From: Paracoccaceae bacterium
Lineage (GTDB): Bacteria > Pseudomonadota > Alphaproteobacteria > Rhodobacterales > Rhodobacteraceae
Length of the DNA: 50,286 nucleotides
Reading direction: 5' to 3'
Assembly: GCA_002697345.1 (NCBI GenBank)
Contig: NZVE01000044.1
Location: 1 to 50,286, forward strand
The first letter of the stretch is position 1. Each line of letters begins with the position of its first letter. Made by a program: the position numbers and the translations under genes. Of the stretch, positions 43,585-50,286 are shown one piece after another. The notes beneath the pieces are model-generated. The model saw nothing but the letters and a program-made list of their open reading frames with translations, ran no database searches and was not told where the DNA came from.

Positions 43585-44108
43585 CAGTCAGTTCCTACTG
43601 TCTCGGAGATCCCGGAGTGAGAATGAATTGCTTGATGTATTTTTGAGGCAGTTACTATTAGTTGAGCAGGTATACAGAGAGCCATTAAGCCCGTTGTGAG
43701 CCACCAAAACGGTGCGATTGGAATTTGTAAAATCAATGTGTGCTGAATCTCCACCTCAATCGAAAAGATGGCCAGTTGCCAAACGACAAGAATGAAGAGA
43801 AGTAGCGTGATGAGTTGGCCTACTACATCCAACCACACTTTAAATTTTGTGCCTAAAAGTTGGCCTAAGAAATCGATAGTGATGTTTTTGCTATCGATCA
43901 AAAGAATGGGGAAGAAAGACGCAAGAATAATGGTTATGAGAAGCTGGTTTATATCTTCCAAACCAAATAGAGGGCTGTTTAAAAACAAGCGCAACAGCAC
44001 ATCTATGACGATCATGATAGCTTGAATCAGAAGACAGGATAGTCCGATCAGGGCAATTAACTCAGTGATTTTTCTTATAGATTTCTCAATGGCACTGGTG
44101 AGTATCAT
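43584..44108 (-). CDS. dctQ: TRAP transporter small permease (DctQ)
   Basis: A 174-residue membrane protein with four hydrophobic helices, the DctQ length and layout, and motifs such as LLIQAIMIVIDVLLRLFL, FGLEDINQLL and WWLTTGLMALCIPAQLI. It pairs with DctM in the inner membrane. It overlaps DctP by four bases (ATGA) upstream and DctM by one base downstream, so the three subunits are translationally coupled. Confidence 0.93.
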   Translation of the reverse strand: MILTSAIEKSIRKITELIALIGLSCLLIQAIMIVIDVLLRLFLNSPLFGLEDINQLLITIILASFFPILLIDSKNITIDFLGQLLGTKFKVWLDVVGQLITLLLFILVVWQLAIFSIEVEIQHTLILQIPIAPFWWLTTGLMALCIPAQLIVTASKIHQAIHSHSGISETVGTD

Positions 44109-45142
44109 GATTTATTATCTGTATTTAGTTCTCGGCGAACTGCGGTAAGTATCTCGTTCAAACCCTTTATACGCCATCGACCACTGGGGTTTTGATTAAT
44201 CCAACTTTGCTCAATAGGCGAGAGAGCCTCGTGCCATCTACTTAATTCATCCTCATCTGGTGTTATAAAGTGCTGACCATCCTGATCTAGTGTTTCCTCA
44301 TAGGTCTTTAATGCTAAAGCTGTTGTAGCGGTGCTAAATTGATTAACCATTTCTTCACCACTGGATAGATCTATCAAAGTGCGATGCTTTGAGTCTAGGC
44401 TTTCGTAACTTGCTAGGTTCATTAAAAGAAGAATGGGCGTATAAGTAACAGGAATTTCGATATGGTAATGAGTAACATGTTTAACTCCAAAAATATGCAT
44501 CGAATCCCAGCCAAGCAACGTTCCATCTATCAGTCCTCTACTGATACTCTCTCTAATTTGTGTTACTGGCGTTCCTCCTATTGGTGTGCCACCTAATCGG
44601 CGAATAATTTCGGCTTGTAGGTACCCAGCTACTCGTATCTTTTTACCTTTTAGATCATCCAGACTTTGGTAGGGAGTGTTGAGATGTATAAAGTAAGGTT
44701 GACTCATAAACACGCTGATAAGTTTTGTGTCTTCATATCCTCGTAAGTACCCATTTTTAATCATTCGGTAGTAAGCAAGTGAAGCCTCAAGGGAGGAATT
44801 CATCAGCAAGGGTAATTCAAAAATATTATTGTCAGGGAATCGTCCTGGAGTGTAGCCAGGCACAATAAGTGAAACGTCATGCACACCATCGAGCAATAAC
44901 TTAAGTTGGTAGTCTCCATGCCTACCAAGGCTTCCACCCGGATAGAAATCCACGTCCAATTCGTTATCACTAAGCTTTTTAAGATTCTGGATCCAGGGAG
45001 CAATAACTTCGGCATTTTGGGGACTTAAAGGGCTGATAAAGCTAGCGACTCGCAGAGCAGGGGGCGCAGCCTTTACTGGGGTAGTAAAAACCAAAAGAAT
45101 CAAACAAATAAGTACAGACAGTTGTTTAATTAAAAGATGCAT
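44105..45142 (-). CDS. dctP: TRAP transporter substrate-binding protein (DctP)
   Basis: A 345-residue periplasmic binding protein with a signal peptide (about 1-25, ending PVKAAP). It shows SPLSPQNAEVIAPWIQNLKK, FYPGGSLGRHGDYQLKLLLDG, the DctP signature SLDDLKGKKIRVAG (about 163-176, with the arginine that holds the substrate carboxylate) and GWDSMHIFGVKHVTHYH. So the ligand very likely carries a carboxylate, in keeping with the amidase and imidase-like genes upstream in the operon. It follows the GntR gene by 51 bp. Confidence 0.93.
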   Translation of the reverse strand: MHLLIKQLSVLICLILLVFTTPVKAAPPALRVASFISPLSPQNAEVIAPWIQNLKKLSDNELDVDFYPGGSLGRHGDYQLKLLLDGVHDVSLIVPGYTPGRFPDNNIFELPLLMNSSLEASLAYYRMIKNGYLRGYEDTKLISVFMSQPYFIHLNTPYQSLDDLKGKKIRVAGYLQAEIIRRLGGTPIGGTPVTQIRESISRGLIDGTLLGWDSMHIFGVKHVTHYHIEIPVTYTPILLLMNLASYESLDSKHRTLIDLSSGEEMVNQFSTATTALALKTYEETLDQDGQHFITPDEDELSRWHEALSPIEQSWINQNPSGRWRIKGLNEILTAVRRELNTDNKS

Positions 45143-45193
45143 ACTGATTGGGGGTCATCGTTTTACTTCCTTTAATATTAAAAATGCTTATGG

Positions 45194-45961
45194 TTAAGAT
45201 TCAACCGTCAAATCCATCTGATATTGGAAGCGTTCTGGATGATACAAAGCCACCAGAAAGTCGACAAGATTCTCGTCTTTATCAAAGGACTGGCGTACGA
45301 GTTTTAGAAGAGGAAAGCCAGGTTCGACTTCAAGTTCAGATGCCACCTCTACCGATGCAGGGACTGCGGTTAAAGTTTGTTGTACATGAGTGATGTGAAT
45401 GCCATTCTTGCGGAAGATTTCTAAGCGGGAGTTAGTTTTTAGGCTATCTTCGCTAATACTGGCGTCCAACCCTCGACTCCAGCTAATGTAGTAGCCAAAG
45501 GGCTCTCCATCCCGTATTCGAACACGGATCATTTTTAGTGTCGTTTCTTCAGCGGACAGGTTAAATGTACCTGATACTTCTGCCGGTGGGAGAACATCGT
45601 TGATTTCAATGACCTTCACGACCGAGTGACGAGCCATTGATTCGATCTCTTGAAGCATTCCAATAAGAGGGGCTTTCACCGGCTTTGGAGTATATTTATG
45701 AGTAACGTGAGTGCCTTTGGCACGTTGCCGACTAACTAAACCGTCTGCGGCAAGTTCGTTCAGCGCTCGTATCGCTGTAACTCGTGAAATGTTATGTACT
45801 TGAGAGAGCTCTTTCTCCGTGGGGAGCTGGCTACCATGTTTTAACGTGCCGTCTAAAATATTTTGCTTCAACCGACTGTAGAGACGGAAGTACAGGGGCG
45901 TCGGATCGGTTTGGCTAAGAGGCCTGCGCTTGTTGGTATGATTTTTTGGAGAAGACGCCAT
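45194..45961 (-). CDS. GntR-family regulator, HutC/UTRA subfamily
   Basis: A 255-residue GntR regulator. The N-terminal winged helix has PLYFRLYSRLKQNILDG, GSQLPTEKELSQVHNISRVT and AADGLVSRQRAKGTHV (about 22-86). The C-terminal UTRA ligand domain has EETTLKMIRVRIRDGEPFGY and FPLLKLVRQSFDKDENLVDF. HutC-type proteins usually repress and sense a small acid. It is placed inside the operon between the imidase-like genes and the TRAP genes, so it most likely controls the whole unit and perhaps the divergent MFS gene at 48877. No clear operator was identified. Confidence 0.93.
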   Translation of the reverse strand: MASSPKNHTNKRRPLSQTDPTPLYFRLYSRLKQNILDGTLKHGSQLPTEKELSQVHNISRVTAIRALNELAADGLVSRQRAKGTHVTHKYTPKPVKAPLIGMLQEIESMARHSVVKVIEINDVLPPAEVSGTFNLSAEETTLKMIRVRIRDGEPFGYYISWSRGLDASISEDSLKTNSRLEIFRKNGIHITHVQQTLTAVPASVEVASELEVEPGFPLLKLVRQSFDKDENLVDFLVALYHPERFQYQMDLTVES

Positions 45962-46015
45962 ATTAGAAGCTCTTTGTGAATTTGCCTAATTGCAACGGGG
46001 CAACTATCACCTTGA

Positions 46016-46933
46016 TTATGACTTAAATACCCTAACAATTTCCATAGGATTAGTAGACCATATATCTTTCTTGGAGCTCAGATATTCAAATACTTGTTCC
46101 AGAATATGGATGCGATGAGGTTGTCCGAGCAACCACGGATGAAGATTTAAAGCCAAAATCCTTCCACCCTTGGTAGATGCTTCATCTAGAAGAAAGTCAC
46201 AGGCATCTATAATCTGATCTTTATAGGACGATTCTGAGTGAAGATTATTCATGAGGATGAATTTATCCTCTAGTTCCGTAGAAAGGGGCATAGCAGTGAG
46301 GGCGCCTTCATCAGTATAAAATTCATATGGCATATCATCGTTCACCCAGTCACAGAAATATTCGATACCATTCGCAGCTAGCAACTTCGGTGTATTGTGA
46401 CTTTCATTTTTTGCCGGACTGATCCAGCCTTTTACTGGCTGTCCACTTAGTTGCCTTAATTCATTCAGTGACTTTTGCACCAATGCGGCCTCTTCTTCTA
46501 TGGGTTGACCACCATAGTGCAAAGCATCCATATGATCGCCATGACAAATAATCTCATGCCCTCGTTCAATAACTTTGTTGAGTAAATAAGGATAGCGTTG
46601 AGCAACAAGAGTATTCATGGCGATACTTGATTGCATGCCATATTTATCTAAAGCATCAAAGAAACGATAAATACCAATGCGGTTTCCATAATCACGGAGC
46701 GTGTAATGACGCATGTCCGGATAGGGCATAGTCATTCCCCCAGGCACTGGAAAGGGTTTATTTTGTTGATTTAAAGGGAAAAACTGGAGACTAATATTTA
46801 TCCATAGAGCGAGTTTTTTACCGTTAGGCCATTGAATGGGTGGACGATCATCGAGCATTGACCATTTATATAGCGAATGGTCCATTCCGAGTGAGCGATG
46901 TGGGTACTTAAGATAGTTTTTATTTGTACTCAC
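46016..46933 (-). CDS. Polysaccharide deacetylase-fold hydrolase (PuuE/imidase-like), copy 2
   Basis: A 305-residue NodB-fold protein of the PuuE allantoinase-like and imidase branch. Motifs are LRDYGNRIGIYRFFDALDKY (about 77-96), GHEIICHGDHMDAL (about 125-138), GWISPAKNESHNT and LALNLHPWLLGQPHR with the C-terminal histidine. Such proteins hydrolyse cyclic amides or imides rather than chitin-like sugars. The start is GTG, and it overlaps the stop of the upstream paralogue by four bases (GTGA). The pair are diverged and could form a heteromer or act on two rings. Confidence 0.87.
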   Translation of the reverse strand: MSTNKNYLKYPHRSLGMDHSLYKWSMLDDRPPIQWPNGKKLALWINISLQFFPLNQQNKPFPVPGGMTMPYPDMRHYTLRDYGNRIGIYRFFDALDKYGMQSSIAMNTLVAQRYPYLLNKVIERGHEIICHGDHMDALHYGGQPIEEEAALVQKSLNELRQLSGQPVKGWISPAKNESHNTPKLLAANGIEYFCDWVNDDMPYEFYTDEGALTAMPLSTELEDKFILMNNLHSESSYKDQIIDACDFLLDEASTKGGRILALNLHPWLLGQPHRIHILEQVFEYLSSKKDIWSTNPMEIVRVFKS

Positions 46934-47874
46934 GATTTACACTCCTGCTTACCCGCTATATCTTTAACGGCATCATCGTAATAGTGCTCTAAGTAGTACT
47001 CTGCGATTTCTCGTCCTGTGGTTACCCATACATCACTGTGTCCAGTAATATATTCCAAGGCCTCTTCATATGATTTCATTCGATGCGGACAGCTAATTTG
47101 ATAGTTGTGCGTAGGTATACACATCACGGTGCCCGAGTTATCGCCTTCTTTATACAGTTGGTCAAAGTTATCCTTTAGTATCTGCCCATATCTACGCGGT
47201 TCTATCTTATTGGACACATAGGCGATTGTGTCATTCATCTCTAGAGAATAGGGTATTGAGACAAAACGCTTTTTGCTTCTAAGATGAATAGGCGTGGGTT
47301 GGTCATCATGAAAAAGATCACAGGTATAAATGCCTGCATCATTACCAAATAACTCAGTACCCGCCTCTGCAAATAGATCTAAAGTTAATTCTGAGTGAGA
47401 TAGGGCAGGTGCTAAGTAACCCGCGCATTTTTGGTTTGTGTGCTTAAATATTGATTCGATCGAATCTCTAATCATTTCATGTTCTTGATCTTCGGTCATG
47501 CCATAGGTATATCGAGTGTTATAAATACCATGGCTAAAAAATTCCCAATCCAGATCACGACACTGTTTAATGATTTCTGGATGATGGTCGCAGAGGGCTG
47601 TCGATAAAGAGACTGAACCTCTGATGCCATATTTATTTAATAATTGCATCTGACGAACATGGCCAACTCGATTTCCATAGTCACGTATAGAGTATCCTGG
47701 AATAGCAGGTATAGGTTGAGACCATGCTGTTCGAAATGGATTTTGAGGCGGATCGAGCTCGTAGTATTCAATGTTAGGCGCCACCCAGAAGGCTAATTTT
47801 GCACCTCCAGGCCACCGAATCTTAGGCCGGTTTTCGTAGGGCCAATAATCATAAAGACCTAGATCCTGTTTCAT
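46930..47874 (-). CDS. Polysaccharide deacetylase-fold hydrolase (PuuE/imidase-like), copy 1
   Basis: A 314-residue protein of the same PuuE/imidase branch as its neighbour. It has YSIRDYGNRVGHVRQMQLLN (about 55-74), DWEFFSHGIYNTRYTYGM (about 109-126), CAGYLAPALSHSE and CIPTHNYQISCPHRMKSY. The GNRVG and SHG motifs and the lack of the sugar-deacetylase Asp-Asp pattern place it with the cyclic ureide/imide hydrolases. It is the second gene of the operon, 30 bp after the amidase-like gene. Likely cytosolic, as no signal is seen. Ring opening of an imide or hydantoin is inferred. Confidence 0.87.
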   Translation of the reverse strand: MKQDLGLYDYWPYENRPKIRWPGGAKLAFWVAPNIEYYELDPPQNPFRTAWSQPIPAIPGYSIRDYGNRVGHVRQMQLLNKYGIRGSVSLSTALCDHHPEIIKQCRDLDWEFFSHGIYNTRYTYGMTEDQEHEMIRDSIESIFKHTNQKCAGYLAPALSHSELTLDLFAEAGTELFGNDAGIYTCDLFHDDQPTPIHLRSKKRFVSIPYSLEMNDTIAYVSNKIEPRRYGQILKDNFDQLYKEGDNSGTVMCIPTHNYQISCPHRMKSYEEALEYITGHSDVWVTTGREIAEYYLEHYYDDAVKDIAGKQECKS

Positions 47875-47904
47875 CTTTTACCTTTTGTCTAATAGTAGAA
47901 AATT

Positions 47905-48582
47905 CTATTTGTTATCTTTCAGTCTCGCATCTAACCAAGAAAGTACCTCTTTAATTTCTAGAACGTCAGCATACTTTAATAATAGATCAGTTAAATTAGC
48001 GTAGTGGTAACTCTCATGTTTATCGGCGACTGCTTCTTCGGGAACTATAGTCCTATAGCCTCGAGATAGACTGTCTACGGCTGTTGCTCGAATGCATCCT
48101 GACGTTGACCCCCCGGTAAGAATGACTGTATCCACTTGATGCCATACAAGTAATGATTGCAACTGAGTTTCAAAAAAAGCGGAGGGCATTTTTTTCAAAT
48201 ATATAACGTCTTTGATTGGATCTATTTTGAGGCGGTCATCAAATTCGCTGCGACGAGAGTTGAATTTAATATTCTGTAGAGAATTCTCATTGTCTGTGCG
48301 TGTGCCCCAGACACCAGCATCCTCAGCTGACTCCATATAAGCGACATGCGTCCAAACCACTGGCCAACCAAGCTTTCGGAATTGCTCTGACAGTTGGTTT
48401 ATATAGAGCACCTGATTAGGGTCAGTCTCATAGGCGGTGATAAATTCATCTGTTGCTGTGTAGGCTTTCTGAGGATCAATATTTACCAATACAGCTTTAT
48501 TGCCAAAGCCGAATCGCGCTCGGTTGGGGTTCTTCTTTAGATCCAGGTAAATTTCTTTTGCGGTTTTAGTGGTTTTTTCCAT
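47905..48582 (-). CDS. Isochorismatase-family amidase (N-carbamoylsarcosine amidase-like)
   Basis: A 225-residue cysteine hydrolase. The catalytic triad is in place: D36 in VNIDPQKAYT, a lysine (130/131) in YLKKMPSAFF and C163 in GGSTSGCIRATA. The TSGCxRATA motif and DPQKAYT are characteristic of N-carbamoylsarcosine amidase and maleamate amidase-like members. It would remove ammonia from a half-amide or N-carbamoyl acid produced by the PuuE/imidase-like enzymes of the same operon. The start at 48582 is chosen because GGAG lies five bases upstream; an ATG at 48630 would add 16 residues without a ribosome site. It is the first gene of the operon. Confidence 0.88.
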   Translation of the reverse strand: MEKTTKTAKEIYLDLKKNPNRARFGFGNKAVLVNIDPQKAYTATDEFITAYETDPNQVLYINQLSEQFRKLGWPVVWTHVAYMESAEDAGVWGTRTDNENSLQNIKFNSRRSEFDDRLKIDPIKDVIYLKKMPSAFFETQLQSLLVWHQVDTVILTGGSTSGCIRATAVDSLSRGYRTIVPEEAVADKHESYHYANLTDLLLKYADVLEIKEVLSWLDARLKDNK

Positions 48583-48876
48583 GGAGACTCCAGAGCCGGT
48601 AGTGAGTTTTATACGACCTTTTTTCTGCATAAATAAGTTGATGAGTAAATGATGTTAGGAAAGCTAGCATACTCTTTACTGGCAATTTCTGAGTCACAAG
48701 AGATGTGCATTTTTCCAATAACATACTATGTATTTCCCACTGTATTTTATAAATTGGTATTAAACTTTAGTAGTCGTAGTCAATTTGCTAAAGGCATTTA
48801 ATAAGTGTACAGTTTAATTTATCATACGATCAATTAAAACTTATTATTTTCTGTTATTTTGTAAAAAGGCCTGTCA

Positions 48877-50244
48877 ATGAATTCCCTTAATCAATCTTCA
48901 AGTAGCGACCTCAGTAAATCTTCTTGGCCGCCGGCTCCAGCAGCTTGGTATACAGTAGGTCTGCTTTTTGTGGCTTATACTTTTTCATTCGTTGACCGTT
49001 TTATACTGACTCTCTTAATAGAGCCTATAAAGCAAGATTTCAATTTGAGTGATACTGGAGTTAGCCTTTTAGTAGGGTTTGCTTTTGTAATTTTCTATAC
49101 TTTTTTAGGTATCCCTATTGGCAGATTAGCTGATCGAGTTAATCGTAGGAACTTGATAGTAGCTGGTATCACTTTGTGGAGTTGTATGACTGCACTATGT
49201 GGCATGGCGCGAGGATTTGGATCGCTTTTTGTGGCTCGCGTTGGCGTTGGCGTTGGAGAGGCCGCTTTATCGCCTGCCGCCTATTCTATGATTGCAGATT
49301 TATTTCCGCCTAAAAAACTCGGTAGGGCACTTAGTGTCTATACCGCAGGAGCGTTTGTCGGAGTCGGTTTAGCTCTAATTGTTGGTGGGCTTGTGGTGCA
49401 GAGTGTCATCAGTTCTCCAGATATAACTCTTCCCATCATAGGAGAAGTGAGATCGTGGCAAGTACCTTTTTTCATTGTTGGATTGCCAGGGCTATTAGTT
49501 GCCGCGCTTATGTACACTGTAAAAGAGCCTGTTCGTCGACAGCAAAGTGGAGATCAGACAAGGAGTGACAATGAGGCCGTAGCGTTAAACGAAGCATTTG
49601 GCTATATTCGCGATCGAGCGAAAATATACCTCTCACACTTTTTTGGTTTTGCGCTATTGGGAGTCTCCTCCAATGTATTATTCGTATGGGGACCACACAT
49701 TTTGGTGAGAAGTTTTGGCGTGCCTGTTGGTGAAGCAGGTGCAACTATTGGCTTAATAGTTTTGTCATTTGGCACGATTGGTCTTATCGCTGGTGGTTCT
49801 ATCTCTGATCGGTTATTAAAAATAGGCTACTTGGATAATGGCATGAGAGTTGGCATTATCGCCGCGCTTGGCTGCATTCCTTTTGCCCTATTATTACCTT
49901 CAATGAATTCACTGTTCTCGCTACTTGCTGTTTTCTGTCCTTTAGTTTTGTTTGCTTGTTTAGGTTTTGGTTCATCAGCTGCCGCATTGCAGCAGATTAC
50001 TCCCAATCGTCTAAGAGGCATTGTGTCTGGTTGCTATTTTTTCTTGTTAAATGTTATTGGTATTGGTTTATCACCTTCAATTACAGCAGTAATTACCAAT
50101 TATGGGTTCAAGGACGAATTAATGTTGGTTAATTCGGTTTCAGTCATGGCCGTTTGTTCGAGTGTTTTAGCTGTATTTATTCTCTGGCGTGGTCTAAAAC
50201 CATATAGAGAAGAGTCAGCGATTCGAGTTGATTTGTCTGAATAA
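48877..50244 (+). CDS. MFS transporter (spinster-like)
   Basis: A 455-residue major facilitator with 12 hydrophobic helices. It has FSFVDRFILTLLIEPIKQDF (about 36-55), the MFS loop motif GRLADRVNRRNLI (about 86-98) and ARVGVGVGEAALSPAAYSMI (about 123-142), the last typical of spinster-like proteobacterial carriers. It is divergent from the amidase/imidase/TRAP operon across roughly 290 bp, so it may export or import a related organic acid under the same regulator. No close functional assignment is possible. Confidence 0.92.
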   Translation: MNSLNQSSSSDLSKSSWPPAPAAWYTVGLLFVAYTFSFVDRFILTLLIEPIKQDFNLSDTGVSLLVGFAFVIFYTFLGIPIGRLADRVNRRNLIVAGITLWSCMTALCGMARGFGSLFVARVGVGVGEAALSPAAYSMIADLFPPKKLGRALSVYTAGAFVGVGLALIVGGLVVQSVISSPDITLPIIGEVRSWQVPFFIVGLPGLLVAALMYTVKEPVRRQQSGDQTRSDNEAVALNEAFGYIRDRAKIYLSHFFGFALLGVSSNVLFVWGPHILVRSFGVPVGEAGATIGLIVLSFGTIGLIAGGSISDRLLKIGYLDNGMRVGIIAALGCIPFALLLPSMNSLFSLLAVFCPLVLFACLGFGSSAAALQQITPNRLRGIVSGCYFFLLNVIGIGLSPSITAVITNYGFKDELMLVNSVSVMAVCSSVLAVFILWRGLKPYREESAIRVDLSE

Positions 50245-50286
50245 AAAATCCCTAGGCAAATCGTAATATTTGGCTAGGGATTTTTC
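50244..50286 (+). terminator. Rho-independent terminator after the MFS gene
   Basis: AAAAATCCCTAGGCAAA pairs with TTTGGCTAGGGATTTTT across an 8-base loop with one G/G-type mismatch in the stem. The stem starts at the stop codon and is followed by the window edge; it could act in both directions because of the A- and T-runs. Confidence 0.85.

Noticed and set aside
5265-48582. Reading LLM oxygenase, flavin reductase, RidA, alpha/beta hydrolase and isochorismatase as a Rut uracil pathway
   Set aside because: The genes are spread over several units with different regulators, the LLM protein resembles the LimB/diketocamphane type more than RutA, and the RidA is a triple fusion.
48759-48818. ATTAAACT and AGTTTAAT inverted arms upstream of the MFS gene
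   Set aside because: The arms are 8 bp, AT-only apart from one base, and 44 bases apart; in this AT-rich stretch chance is likely and no other copy supports a GntR site.

Overview
The window reads as AT-leaning chromosomal DNA of an aerobic Gram-negative heterotroph, most likely a marine gammaproteobacterium. The pointers are a TonB-dependent receptor, TRAP and SSS transporters, c-type cytochromes, GTP-type PEP carboxykinase and many acyl-CoA, CoA-transferase and flavoprotein genes. The taxonomic call is inference from gene content only. No rRNA, tRNA, insertion sequence, phage gene or CRISPR array was seen. Almost every gene belongs to uptake or breakdown of small organic molecules, arranged as several adjacent regulated modules.

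Layout: (1) 1-516, the start of pckG, running off the left edge. (2) 837-13365, a catabolic block: carboxymuconolactone-decarboxylase-like protein, fused tandem class III CoA-transferase, acyl-CoA dehydrogenase, luciferase-like monooxygenase, LysR regulator, flavin reductase, alpha/beta hydrolase, LeuC/LeuD-type hydro-lyase, a second CoA-transferase and an HMG-CoA-lyase-family enzyme. These could oxygenate a ring or ketone, open it, then hydrate, activate and cleave the acid. (3) 13591-15027, an amidohydrolase. (4) 15042-19029, two coupled exported PDLxGxW proteins facing a four-gene membrane/periplasmic set (two small membrane proteins, a DUF6152-like protein and a haem-binding lipoprotein). 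(5) 19026-24717, a TetR-led operon with two beta-hydroxyacid dehydrogenases, a triple RidA fusion and a CocE-type hydrolase. (6) 24859-27894, an MBL hydrolase, a LacI regulator and an IclR regulator. (7) 28262-42240, a largely envelope-located module: MBL lipoprotein, SSS symporter, exported bicupin, PAS protein, Tat-exported DUF1838 protein, dihaem cytochrome c, TonB receptor, second HMG-CoA-lyase-like enzyme and two fumarate-reductase/KstD-like flavoproteins, one with a Tat signal. (8) 42283-48582, a seven-gene operon with a TRAP transporter, GntR regulator, two PuuE/imidase-type deacetylase-fold enzymes and an N-carbamoylsarcosine-amidase-like hydrolase, divergent from an MFS transporter (48877-50244).

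Two regulatory patterns link the modules. A near-palindrome, TTGCATACGCTTGCAA and variants, lies upstream of the fused CoA-transferase, the amidohydrolase (with a second weaker copy) and the LacI gene itself, so these are a probable LacI regulon. Separately, a 70-bp block aligns without gaps upstream of the MBL lipoprotein (beside the IclR gene) and upstream of the TonB receptor about 7.4 kb away. Repeated half-sites, a TTGACA -35 box and a TAGAGT -10 box are kept, while the 17-bp spacer is not. This looks like a pair of co-regulated promoters, probably under the IclR protein, joining outer-membrane uptake to periplasmic processing and inner-membrane import. The substrate cannot be named from sequence alone.
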